From Arabidopsis thaliana (taxonomy: Eukaryota; Streptophyta; Magnoliopsida; Brassicales; Brassicaceae), in assembly GCF_000001735.4 (NCBI RefSeq), contig NC_003070.9:11960001-12024000 (forward strand): 64,000 nt of DNA, written 5' to 3'. Both the position numbers and the translations under genes were made by a program. Under the pieces are notes generated by a model, which was not told the origin of the DNA, ran no database searches, and worked only from the letters and a program-made list of their open reading frames with translations. This document shows, piece by piece, positions 8,361 to 20,310 of the stretch (positions within the stretch are counted from its first letter, which is position 1; each line of letters begins with the position of its first letter).

Positions 8361-10890
8361 TCAAGGATATGGGTTCGAAAGAGAAGTCTCGTAGACCATC
8401 AAACACCTGTCTGCTTCAGCCTTCAGCCATAAGCTTTTATAGAACAGTGCATTTTGGTTAATCTGCTCCACACCTTGATGCTGTTGGTAACCATTTGTAG
8501 GCACAACCTGCCCACATGATCAAACTGACGGTCTACCTCCTACTAAACGCCAATTATCACAGCATAGGTATGGAGAAAAAAAACATACCTGACCAAAGCC
8601 GTTATCTTCGGTTGCACCATATTGATACGAACGAGAACCTGGGACAGTCTCCCTTGAAACCACAGAGTACTTATCCTTCCTTTTCACATCAAGGTCGACA
8701 GTCATATTGTTTGCCGTTGGAAACTGATGGTCTCTAATCGATAGCTAATAGACAGGATTTGGAATCATGGTGACCCATTAACAAAAGGAAGAGGTGACCC
8801 ATTAAAACAATATCATTTTGGTAAATTCTACAAGACATGATAGTATATTTTTCTTATTGACCTTGAATAAAATATGTTCTAGGCGAATGTAATGGGCTTC
8901 CAAGTATAATGAAATCTCATGTGGCTTAAGCTAGCAATTTATAGGCATAGAAACAGTTAGAACAACATACCTTACTCTTGTTAGGTAACAGCTTTAGATC
9001 ATATGAATTGTATTGTGCAACGCTTTGATTCCCAGCATGTTCCTGACTGTTGTTTTGGATGTACAAATTGAGATTCTGTACAGTACTGTTAATGAGATCA
9101 AGCTCTTCCGCATTCGGTGAATCTGAAGATTCTGAACCATGTGCAAGTGTTAGTAACTCTGACAGCCCATGCATCGTTGTAAGTAGTTTCTTCACATCCA
9201 TTTTTGGAGATGGGCCAGGTAAAGCTTTCATATCGCTTGTAGATGAACTCGCTGCAGTTTCTACAACATGAAATGGAAGATGATGCTTAAAATCTCTATT
9301 ACCCTTTACTGAAAATGTAGGGTTTGGCTCCACCGCAATCCACTTAGTAGACCCAAAGTTACTGTCTGCCTTTGGAGTTATAAGTGAAGAACCGCCATGT
9401 GACATGTTGGGAAGAAAACGCTCCACATTTACTGAGGATTGTGCTAAGTCTGCATCTACTACATTATGGTCCTCCCTATAACGAGCTGGAATGTATAAAC
9501 CGCTAGTATTCACCACTAGCGATAAATCATCTGCAGCTTGGTTTTTACCATAGCCATATGGCTTTTGTTTAGCATCTGCAAGAGAGAACTGACGGGCCAA
9601 TGGATTCAATCTCCGCTGACCTTGAGATTTGTTGCTGCTTCCTAGTTTTGCATACTCAGTAATCCCAACCTCAGATTCTATCCAAGGACCGTATGAAGAT
9701 GTCGAACCAAAATCATGACCACCATATTGACTCTTAAAACTGTGGCCAACTTCTCCAGAAGATGTCACTACCTTGCCCTTATCTAGCGACTTAACATGTG
9801 AAGAAGCAAGAGCAGAAGTTGAATATGCATTTACCACAAAATCTCCTAGCTTCTCATGAACAGAAGGACCTAGTTTTGCACTAGAGGGAACAAAGACAGG
9901 GGCCAAAGGATCCAACCTTTTAGATGGTTGGAATTCATTTCTAGAATCCAACATGCTCACAGTCTTGGAAACACTATCACTAGTTACAAAACCGAGAATT
10001 TCATCTGCATTGTGGGTCAAGATGCTTGTCTTTTCTGCTGCATCATTTCTTCCATCTTCAAGAGGAGGGTCAGTTAAATCAAATTCTCCAGACGACGACG
10101 GAAAAGTCGAGGACAAAGACTTCTTCAACGACGAAGAACTAGTCTCTTCACATTTCTCCCCATCCGTTTCAAGTTTCTTCTTAGAACTAGATGGTATAAA
10201 CTGAGGTGCCAAAGGATTCAACTTACGAAACCCACTAAGATCATCAGTAGAACGCCTGGAAGTCATAGATTTAGTACCAGAAGCCAGACTCTTATGAGAA
10301 AGCATTCCTTTCCAACAAGGAGAATCTTCCTCAGACTCATCTAGGTCAGACTCCGTAGAAGACTTCTCAGAGACACAGGACAAACCCAACTTCGCATCAC
10401 CAACAACATCTGAGGACTTCATCAATACCTCAGGCAATTTCGAGAAACTTGGATTAGGGTTTACCAAAACCTTTCCAGAACTAGCTATCTTCTCCTCTAA
10501 AACCAATCCTTCTGCAAAAATTCACAAGTAACCTCCACAACATTAGCTCTTTACACCAAAGATGAGAACTTTACACCAAAAACTCTATTCCCAATTCAAA
10601 CACACAACTTTTAACAACAAGAAGAGAAGAGTATTAAGATTTTGTGTTATACCTTTATTAGTCTCAACATCGCGAGACAAGTTAGATAACGAATCATCAT
10701 CATCGAGACCACTTCTCTGATCATCAGAGGATAAAAAGGAAAGGTCTAAAGTATAATCACCCCAAATAGAATCTTCGTGTTCAGATTTGAGAGAGAAGGC
10801 AGGAGAAGAAGAAGAACCGATTGCGAAAGGTTTAGCGGAAGGTGAAAGACCGCTTCGTAAACCATCAATTCCGTGACTGTAGTGCTTCAT
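8361..10890 (-). CDS. Unknown disordered protein with PAM2-like motifs
   Basis: Exons 10890-10653, 10511-8971, 8723-8589 and 8507-8361, all GT..AG and in phase, predict 686 residues. The ATG at 10890 (MKHYSHGIDGL) is the only one fitting the frame. No enzyme domain is visible. The protein is rich in Ser, Asp and Lys and probably disordered, with acidic patches (DDDDSL, ESDLDESEEDS). It carries KLNPLAPQFIPSS (about residues 176-188), RLDPLAPVFVPSS (about 278-290) and a decayed RRLNPLARQF (about 379-388). These resemble the PAM2 motif (LNP.A..F.P) that binds the MLLE domain of poly(A)-binding protein, so an mRNA-linked role is inferred. By position it is At1g33050. Splice choices at the 3' end are less certain. 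Confidence 0.82.
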
Positions 10891-12335
10891 CTTCTCTATA
10901 TCTCTGTTGTTATGGTTTAGGATGGAGAAATGGTGAAATCTTGTAGAAGAAGAAGAAGGGAAGGGAGGGATTTTGCAGAGCTTATTCACCTTCCCCTTCC
11001 CTGGGTTTGCGAAAGGACGAAGCTTTTTCCTTCCTCAGGTCAAATTCTATTAAACAAAAAAAAATGTCGTTCTCTGTTTACTCTGTCAAAAATTCGGATT
11101 AGGACGAAAACTTTTTGATTTGACATTTTCAACCTTTTATTTTTGTCATATTTTTTATGTGTCCCTAAACTTCTCTTCTCTTTTGAATTTTGCATAAACA
11201 TATTTTAAATTTTGAATGGTATTGAGAGATGAAAATTGAGAGGTGAAGTAGTAGTATAGGGCCAATGTATATCCTAAGCTTAGGTATCATCTTGAAGCTG
11301 AGGTCACGACATTATCGTGGTCTCGTGTGTAATGTTTAGACAATTTGGGTGTTGAAAAAGTAAGATTTGAGAGTGTTTGAAGATAAGTAATAAGATTACA
11401 TTTACTCACATGGAGGCTTGGAAGTTGGAACTACAAGTAGATGATTTTGGACCAACTTATTCCTTTTAGAGGATAACAAGATAGCCAATGTGCTAAGAGA
11501 GCCATGTATTTTCCTATGTACCTTGGATAGTAGTACTCCCTTGTGGCTTAAGTCAATTTTAGACACGGAGAAGCAAACACTTTGTACTCGGTATTAATAT
11601 TGAAGATGGTTTTGTTGAGTTGAGAAAGAAATGATAGATATTACCTACTAGAACTGCCAAAAAATTACTAAAAATAAATTCAGATGAGAAATGAGACTAT
11701 TCAGATAAATATGAATAATCTCAAAAAATGAGACCCTTATTTCAAACAGAAGATTAATAATAAAATCTTAGAAAAGTCTCGAAGAAAAAATCTCACATTC
11801 AAAACTTTCATCTAACTTACCAATTAAGCTTCAAAAAAATAATACAACTACCATTAAGTCCAATAAACTACAGGGAAGTAAATCATTCTCTAACACCAAA
11901 GGGAAGTAAATCATTCTCAAAATTGATATGGTTTGAGTGGCTCGACCGGAAAGAGACAAATTGAACCGAGTAAACAGTTTTTTTTTTCTTTTGTCTTTTG
12001 GTTCTTGATTTCAGAATCACATAACTCGAGATTTTAGAGGTTCTAAAGGAAATGGTGTCTCTCATCTATTCTTTACTAAGAAGATACGTCGGAAAAATAG
12101 AGCCTTCTACTCAACTCTACGAATACGATGATGAGAACTTTCACCTCCAAACCAAAACGTTACAAATTTGAATAATGTTTTCAAATCAATAAAAAAAAAC
12201 TTCTTTTTGAACAACAAAAGAAAATCATAAAACAAAGCTCTGTAACATTTTTTCTATTACCTTTTGCTAAAGATCTTATTTACACAAAAGCTTTCAACTC
12301 AAAGAAAAATCACAAAGTAAGCAAGAAAAGAAACA
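10891..12335. other. Intergenic, upstream of the PAM2-like gene
   Basis: The first about 200 bp should hold the promoter and 5' UTR of the minus-strand gene. The rest is A/T-rich without a supported coding frame or transposon ends. The part next to 12336 is probably the 3' UTR of the small minus-strand gene. Confidence 0.4.
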
Positions 12336-12536
12336 TCAAGAAGAACGAGAATAAGGAGGAGGGGAAGGAAGAAGAAGAGGGAGAGAGGTATTGGAACTAT
12401 GGAAAGGAAGAGAGTATAAAATATGAAGTCGGATTCTTCTCGGAAAAGGCGCCTGAGAAAAAAGATGCTCCACAACTCCGGCGAGAACCACCGTGTACTC
12501 CTTCATCATCTCAGCAATCAAAGTCACCAGCAACAT
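12336..12536 (-). CDS. HUP32: Small protein gene, probably hypoxia-responsive family
   Basis: A single-exon 66-residue frame beginning MLLVTLIAEMMKEYTVVLAG and ending in a proline/serine-rich tail (PLLLPSPPPYS). A TATA box lies 80 bp upstream of the ATG at 12616-12625 on the same strand, and a purine-rich stretch encodes the tail. The N-terminal half is hydrophobic enough for an amphipathic or membrane-associated helix. No catalytic motif is visible. Position matches At1g33055, which I recall as one of the hypoxia-responsive unknown-protein genes; that name and its induction by low oxygen are from memory and not visible in the sequence. Confidence 0.65.
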   Translation of the reverse strand: MLLVTLIAEMMKEYTVVLAGVVEHLFSQAPFPRRIRLHILYSLPFHSSNTSLPLLLPSPPPYSRSS

Positions 12537-12615
12537 TTTTTAGTTTCTTTAGCTTCAATGGAATCTTCTTAGTTTTCCTGTTCTCTGTGTGTTTTCTTAT
12601 ACGATTGTATTTAGT

Positions 12616-12625
12616 TATATATATA
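12616..12625 (-). promoter_or_regulatory. TATA box of the small protein gene
   Basis: A run of five TA units (TATATATATA) 80 bp before the start codon on the minus strand. It fits a core promoter for the 66-residue gene and supports calling that short frame real. Confidence 0.6.
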
Positions 12626-12629
12626 GTTG

Positions 12630-14531
12630 GAGAATGGGAAGTGAAAACTAGGGGCGTGTGTCTTCTACTGTCTCTCCGCTCTTGGTATTTTTTTTGGTCT
12701 TGGTTTATACTAACTTTCTTAATTTATCATTTTTAATTAATTATACTATTAAATTAAATGCTCTATACTATTTGACTAATCATATTTATAGTTTTTCTAT
12801 TTTAATGTTAAATTTAGTAATTAAAAAACAGATTTTATTGAGTACAAGATTATATGAAAGAAACATCTCAAAATAATTTTAAATAAACAAATAAGAGTGA
12901 ATATCTTTTTTTTTTTTAGTAGGAAATAAGAGTGAATATCTAGTGAAAATCACGAGACAATTTTTTTTCTAATGATAAAAGTTTTTTTTTTTTTCACAAC
13001 ATCCGTTATCAATTAAATTTTTAATCAAAAATCTAATGGTTAACATATTCAAAATTAATATAATTTGCAGTTTTTACTTCACTATATCGAATAAGTAGCA
13101 AATTCAAAATTATTAGCCCTCAACTTTTAGAACGCAAAATTCTTATAATTTTGAATTTGTATTTTTTTCACTAGAATTGTCTTTTTTTTTTTTTTTTAAC
13201 ATCTGACTTTATTATATTGTAAATGGATAGTACAAATAATTCAGTAACCATCGAGGTGGTACATTAATTTATACTACATTATACTAGAATTGTCTATATA
13301 TGTTTATTAGTTTATACTACATTATTAGACATTTTTGGCTATAACCAAATAAATGAAGACATTAATGACTTTTTTTTCTCTTAAATTATTCACTACAAAC
13401 ATAAGAAATATTCGAATATATTTAAAAAGTACTTATTGTGTAACGTTGCGCCAAAATTGGTCTAGATTTGAATAATAAATAGAAGAGAAACAAGTGTTGC
13501 GAAACCTGTAGAAAACGCACATTGAATTGGATGGAAATGGACCTCACCATTTCTTTATCATGCGGGATCCACTCCGAACCCGTTTGATGTTTATCCGCAA
13601 AACCAAACTTTATCTTGTTTTCTTATGTCATTTAATTAAAAAATTCATATCCTTAGAATGTAAACGACATCAAAATTCTAATATACTTGATTAGAACTTC
13701 AAAATCGTTTATTCATTTGATACTGTAAATTTTATTGTTTCTGTCCATAGTCTAAGATTTCTGAGTTTGTTTTGTTTCTATAGAATCAAATTTGTAGGCG
13801 TTATAGAACTTGTTAGACCAAAACAATTTATTAGTTTTAATGAATATTTACTTAGCAAAACAAAACAGAAAAAACGAAATGGTTGTTTGGATTTTATTAT
13901 GAAGATAAAGATCAACACCGATTGATTATACTCGTGAATGGTTTGTCTCTATTCGAATATTTTAAGATGTAAATAGGAAAAAATAATTAATTAGTAGTAT
14001 GTATGAAGCGTTTCATTTTTAACGTCCCTAACATTTTTGCTTTAACCGCATTTATTTAGGATGTGTCAGAATCTGTGAAACGTTTAATGTGAACTGCAAT
14101 CTCATTGATGAAAACCTTGAAACTATCACAAAAATATCGTCGTCTATATACGTAACATAGGACGTTGGATTGATTTTAGTTTTTGTTGAGCTTTTAAATT
14201 TCATACTAAAGTATGGTATATGGTTGGATTTGGATATGTTTAGATTACTACGGATTGGTCAGTCGATTTGGTTACGTGTCTGAAGCATAGGTCTAAATAG
14301 TCATGATATATTGATTCTGATAATAAGATGATCGGACTGATAAGTGATAAGGATGAAATATCGTATATAGTCCACCAAATTGTCACGTTAAAATGGGTTT
14401 TGGAGGCATTACAGTCCGGCACACTAAGTCACTAATTACATGGTTTAGACGTCTAAGGCTAATAGTGTTTTGTTATCCAATTACATGGTTTAGAAGACGG
14501 ACGTACTATTACGTAAGCCATCCCTTTAAGA

Positions 14532-14571
<40 letters not shown>

Positions 14572-15517
14572 ATTGTAAAATAAACATGTTTATTTTGAAT
14601 AATATTTATTTTGAGTATGCAAACATATTTACCATTTTGTCTCGTACATTTTTGTGAAACTATGTTTTCTTTTCCTTTTCCATCAAGATTAAATTTGATT
14701 ATGTATTGTTTGAGATAATTTATTTATTTTATTATATGACAAGACTATATTGAATTTTAATTTTGAAACTATTATTTTTGGAAAAATAGATAAAAATACC
14801 TTTACCTTTTCCAAAAACATGTAAAAAACTCTCAACTTTTTTGGTGAGTTTTTAAACCCCGTCTTTTTTAAAATGGTAAACTAACACCTATGATTATTAA
14901 AATTAATTTAAATAAGACAAAATATTATACAAATATATAAATAAATAAATAAAAGTAATTTGGTTTAAGATTTGTTTTCCTAAATTCTGTTGTACAATTT
15001 ATTTTTTCCAAATTGAAAATTTTTAAAGTCTTAATGCTAAATAATTACATGAAATCGCTTCATTACTAGTAAATTGGTGGTTGTATAAACAAATTATATT
15101 TGGCTCAGACAATTGGTTTTATATTAAAAACAACATATTTAGAATCTATTCAAATTCTATTTATTTTGGTTCAAGGTTAGATTTGATTTAATATGGATAA
15201 ATGTAATTAGTGTATGTTATGTATGATATATTCTTCTATATATACATTTAATTGAAACAAAAATTTTGGTTGACTTCAGAAATTCATCAACGAAAAACCA
15301 AACTAATTTTATAATAACTAAATATAAAATTTTATTTGGTTCGGTCACACACGTAGAAGTAGTTTGAACTTAGAACTGCAAAAAATGGAAAAGAAAGCTA
15401 CTTGTTAATGATTCTAGAGAATTTGGCTTCATTACTCAACACTACAAGAGAAAAAATACAGACTAAAACGCGATTGATTATACAAACGAAAAACATGGAG
15501 AATGGCACAATATATCA
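12630..15517. other. AT-rich intergenic region
   Basis: About 2.9 kb without a supported gene. It holds several poly-T runs, the AT microsatellite at 14536-14569, and short repeated phrases such as TTATACTACATTA (13270 and 13312). I see no terminal repeats that define an element. The left end is the upstream region of the 66-residue gene; the right end is the 3' flank of NAC014. Confidence 0.45.
14536..14569. repeat. (AT)17 microsatellite
   Basis: An uninterrupted run of 17 AT units in intergenic DNA. Such loci vary in length between accessions. Confidence 0.95.
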
Positions 15518-18493
15518 TCAAGTAAACATGCCTTTGAAGGAATCTAATTGATGAAACAAGAAGCTACATTTCGCATCTCTTGACTCTTTCCATATTTCTA
15601 CTAAAACAACTATCACCGCCACTATTATCACCACACTACTAAACTGCACCAAGCTCTTCTTCTGTTTCTGCCATGATGATGATGATGATATATCTTCTTT
15701 TTCCTGCATTTCACACTGTTTCAATCATACTTGTTAATGTTTTTTTTTTTTTTTTTTTCATTTATGTCAACATTAGATGCTTTGCTTATGGAGATGATGG
15801 TTGATGTAACTTGAACGAAACATCTTACCTTCCTATGGCTTGCTTCTCCTTCTCTGCCATTTGAGTTTCTTTTTGTATTGTTTAGGGTTATGAGAGGCTT
15901 CCTCAATCTCGTCTGCAGGCGGATTCTCCTCTGAGCAGTCCCCTGAGCACTTAAATTAGCCGGTTCTTCCTCTACGACCTGCACATTCATCAACGGTCAT
16001 TTGAAAGGTCATTCCAAGTTGATCACAACACTAGCAGGATGACTGAATTCTACCTTGGACATGGCAGATTGTACTTCATCTTCTTCTTCATAGTTGTCCG
16101 CATCTCTCTCTTTCTTGTTGGTAACTGGCGTCAATGGCTGTTCGATCTGCAGCCGAATTCTTCTAGGAGCAGTGCCTTGGTCCACAACAGAGTCCAGATC
16201 TCTCTGATTCTCTCGAGACCTAGCCTTGAACTCAAAAATGTTACTGGGACTAATGTTGCGGTCAACATGGCTTTGCTCAAAGGATGACTGTTCAGGCTGA
16301 TTGACATTATAGTTAAATGGATCGATAGCTGCGTAAGACGATGAAGCATATTGCCCAAAAACGTTGTTATGAAGTGGCGTCAAGGTCCGAGAGGACCCGG
16401 TTGAAGATAGAATCTCTACTGCCTCCTTGCTATCAACGTTCTGTTCACTGACCCATCTAGAAGCTAAAATGTCAGGAACAAATTGCTGCACATGAAGAAA
16501 CATTATGGTCAGTCCCAAATCATTATCAGTTTACAAATCCTTATTATACATTCTGGTAACCTGTGAGCCGGAAACTTCAGCACTGCCGTCAACAAAAGCA
16601 ACAGAATCTTTGAGAAATGGGTACTCAGTAGACAACAGTCTTGTATTACCAGGCCAATGCATCATATTCGGAAGTACAAAGTCTTTCCTGTCATTAGAGG
16701 ATTCATTATGGTTATGGAATACTTCATCCAAGACATCTGTTAAAGATGCATCTTGTTCAGAGGCACCATCTTGAAAATGTAGCCCATAATCACAGTTTCC
16801 AAAATCACTAGAATACATAGAATCCATGTGAGATGTAGCAAAACCGATGCTTGACTGTCCTGGATAATATGATTTCTCACTCAAGATGGGTCCATGAAGA
16901 GTTGGAACGTCCCTTAGAAGTGGATTTTCCTATACCATAAGAAAGCACAAAATGGTTAACGATGGGACGCAATGGAAAAATTGTGATACAAAATGCTATA
17001 GTTGGTGCAAACAGAGATCACTTGAAAATAAGTATTACCTCTACTAACGTCTTGCCCAAATTACGGTCTTTGGCACGAGAAGTTTCAGCGTGATTGACAG
17101 AAGTATTGTTTATCACTGAAACATCAGGTTTCACATCATTATTGCCCTTGTCACTTAAACACCTCTCAGTGTCATCTGATCTATCTAGAGCATGTACACC
17201 AGATGTAGCTGTTTCTTGGACCATTTCAGAAGATGTGTCATCAGGAGAGCATCTAGTGGTGGTGGTTGGAGTAAAATTAACTTTCTCTATTTCCTCACAG
17301 TGTGCAGGATCACAACTATCACTAGGCTTGTGGAACAAGCGACACAAAACATACGGATTCTGTTACAAAGCACACACAACCAAAGAAAATATATAAGCAG
17401 AAGACTTTTAAAAAATCACACACGAACAAGCCAAAAGGTCACCGCCATCATTAACAAAATGTTCAACTAAGTAGGAGTAGTAATACTCAAACTAAGCTAC
17501 ATCAACTAGATTATCGCCATTTCAAGAAACAAATTCTTACTATATGAAGCAAGCAAAGACCTCACAACTATAGATTAGCTTGAAGCAGACAAGAAGCTAG
17601 AACTGGTATGAAGAAGACTCTGTAACAAACACACACAAACAAGCCTAACGATTATTACCAAAACAGAGACCAACAAGCCAAAAGGTCACTATCAAAGACA
17701 AAAACATTAATCTAAGAGTAGTAATACTTAAACTAAGCAACATCAACTCTATTATCGCCATTTCAAGAAACAAATTTCTTACTATATGAAGCAACCAAAG
17801 ACCTCACAACCATAGAGTAGCTTGAACCAGACAAGAAGCTATAATTGACCTTGAGTAGACAAGAAAAGAGAACAAAACAGACCTGACCAGGTCCAGTACC
17901 ATCTAGTTCCTTGTCTGTAGCACGATACTCATGCATAATCCAATTAGTACGCTCTCCTCTAGGAGCTCTTCCACGATAGAAAACAAGAGTCTTCTTCATA
18001 CCAATAATCATCTTCTTAGACTTAATAGTTCGATCTTTCCCAGTAGCTTTCCAGTAACCAATATCAGTAGCTCTATTAGAACGATGACCACTCGGATACT
18101 TTCGATCACGAGGACAAAAAAAGAACCATTCTTGATCATCTGTCTTTATCACCGATAGCCCTAAACATTCAAACAAAACCCTAAAAAATCTTATCATCAT
18201 CACTCTCAATAACAATCCAAAATTCACAAAGCTTCCACCTTTCAATTCTCAAAAATGAAATCATGAAGAAGAAGAGACTAACCAGGTAAGTCCCATGGTT
18301 CCCACTTGCAAACATCGATCTCAGGGATGACTCTAACCTCTAAATCACGGCCGTTGATTTTTAACCTTAGGTAATGATTGATGAGTTCTTCATCCGTTGG
18401 TCTGAATCTGAAACCTAAAGGTAAAGCTTCCATAGACAACAAAGCTTGCTCCGTCGTCATCTCCGGTAAAGTTTTGTTTTTTATTTGGTTCAT
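15518..18493 (-). CDS. NAC014: NAC transcription factor with C-terminal membrane anchor
   Basis: Seven exons: 18493-18283, 18160-17883, 17359-17039, 16929-16561, 16485-16054, 15978-15829 and 15715-15518, giving 652 residues. The N-terminus is a full NAC DNA-binding domain ([41 protein letters not shown], then NPYVLCRLF). The long middle is acidic and serine-rich. Two GTA(P/Q)RRIRLQ blocks lie in exons 5 and 6. Exon 7 encodes one hydrophobic segment ([20 protein letters not shown], about residues 608-627), as in NTL-type factors that sit in a membrane and are released to the nucleus. An alternative acceptor 12 bases into exon 7 is also in frame. A second ATG 11 codons in (MTTEQ) could be used. 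Length matches At1g33060. Confidence 0.94.
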
Positions 18494-18585
18494 AAACAAA
18501 ACCTGAAGAGACAGACCTTTGAGCTAAAGCTTGAGCTTGACCACTTGGTTACTGTGGTCTGCCAATTGTTCCATGTCCTGACTCG

Positions 18586-18597
18586 CACGTGACGTCA
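18586..18597 (-). promoter_or_regulatory. Overlapping G-box and TGACGTCA site upstream of NAC014
   Basis: CACGTGACGTCA combines a G-box (CACGTG) with the palindrome TGACGTCA, 93 bp upstream of the NAC014 start. bZIP factors bind both cores. This is a plausible stress or ABA response element, but it could lie in the 5' UTR. Confidence 0.55.
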
Positions 18598-18741
18598 GTT
18601 GTCTTTCATTTCCCTATTTTACCCTCGTATTAATAATATAATTACGGAAATGCCATGGCTCAAATCCTTTTTTAGGCGCCGTTTGCTATCTTTTTGACTC
18701 GATAGGCTACGTGCCGTCAGGGTCCACTCGTTAGATTCCTT

Positions 18742-18747
18742 CACGTG
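18742..18747 (-). promoter_or_regulatory. Second G-box upstream of NAC014
   Basis: CACGTG about 250 bp upstream of the NAC014 start codon and about 150 bp from the first ACGT cluster. Two close ACGT-core elements are a usual arrangement for bZIP control; function is inferred. Confidence 0.45.
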
Positions 18748-18749
18748 GT

Positions 18750-20168
18750 TCTCCTATAAAGTTGCTCAATTTAGATTGTTTTTGTATTTTAACTTGTCCT
18801 ATTTCTGGCTACTACATGGGAAAATTTTGACTAATAATATCGTGCATGCATATGTTTGACATCAGGCAAGATTATAATTGTTGTCTGTTTTTGTCGTAAT
18901 CAATGAATACATTTTAAGACCATACCTCGTTTATTTTGTTTTATTTGTTGTATGAGATAATTTATTCAACAACCAAATTAAGGTTGTTGAGTTAGCACGA
19001 ACCATTCGAGTCACTAGATTCTTTCTACTTTCGTTAACTATAGTGTTACCAAAACAGAGTTGAGAATTCTGTGCATGATAGTACTATTGTCGGAGTTACT
19101 ACTACTTGGAAGATTTACATAGAGCCGTGTAACAATTCTTTATGTACTAAAAAAAGGTTAAAGTCTTATTACCATAAAGTATAATAAAGCTCTGTAAAAG
19201 TTTACGTGTCCGTGACCATAACTTCCATCTCCAATTATTGCTCCTTTTATAATGGGCTTTAATCTGGTATTTACGCCCACTAAGGTTCTTGTCTATCTTT
19301 TTATAAATTGGCCCAGTACTAATTTGATTTATCGATCGACATAGGTTCTCGTTCACTCTTCACATCGTATTGGCCACATGCCAGTTCTTTTGTCATAAGA
19401 AAAAGAGCCCTAATAAGAACAAGGGATACTGAGTTGAAATTCTCCGGAATTTGTGGAAGGTCAAGTATTATTGTCGCTAGGAAAACCTTTTAGGATGAAT
19501 CCACAAATTGAAACCTTAAATCCTAATGAAACCCGAAAAGAATGTAAACCTTAATTGATATAGAGACACATTCAAGTTTCAAATGGTAAGTGAGGATTGA
19601 GGAACCTAGCTAAATTGCTGAATCTAACTAAATTTATATGTGATTTTTTTGTGGAATCTAGCTATATAATTTAATATTCAAATAGTAACAATTGAATCTA
19701 GCTAAATTATTTTAAATTTTAACTAATCAAATAAACTTCTAAAATTATAAACTAGAATTAATAGAGAAATCCCCTATATATCTTAATAGAGAAATACACT
19801 TAAGAGAATAACCTTTAGCTACTGTGTTATTTATAGAGATGTCATGACGTGTCGCAACCAGAACAATTCTCAACAAACTTGATTAATTGTCCACCATTTA
19901 TTAGATTATTTACAAAAATTTGTCATTAGTATTATATATAAATATCTCAACAACATAAAAATATCAACAAATTCCAATTAAAAGTAATAAATAATTAAAA
20001 ACTAAATTTAATTAAAACAACCTAATAATTAAGCAAGTAATCTTTCGGAACTTAATATATATACCTTTTTTTTTATAAACATAAAAATGATATGCTAACG
20101 AAGATATTAATAGCAATCAATGTATAGGTAATAATAATTTCTATGCAAAATATCGCTGGTTCAAATAA
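18750..20168. other. Intergenic AT-rich DNA
   Basis: No supported gene. The short minus frame at 19147-19356 has no recognisable domain. Around 19760-19815 there is a short repeat of TTAATAGAGAAAT. It leads into the repeat-rich block beginning at 20169. Confidence 0.4.
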
Positions 20169-20310
20169 ATAGAAAAGTATATTACATTACATAATACACA
20201 AGCAAATTTCATATTTCAAATAATAATCCAGTAAATTTTGTAATTTATTACAATATCTTTATTTAATAATTACTTTGTTTCCCGCACATAAACTATCTAG
20301 TATACTATTA
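20169..20310. repeat. Tandem duplication copy A, part 1
   Basis: These about 140 bp (AGAAAAGTATATTACATTAC onward) recur nearly identically at about 23597-23734. In the second copy the next bases are those found here only after 22081, so an element has interrupted this copy. Confidence 0.85.

Noticed and set aside
15721..15993. NAC014 exon 6 reading straight on into the next intron
   Set aside because: The GTAAGATG donor at 15828 and the exon 7 membrane segment restore the 652-residue protein; the read-through version ends in a lysine/asparagine run.
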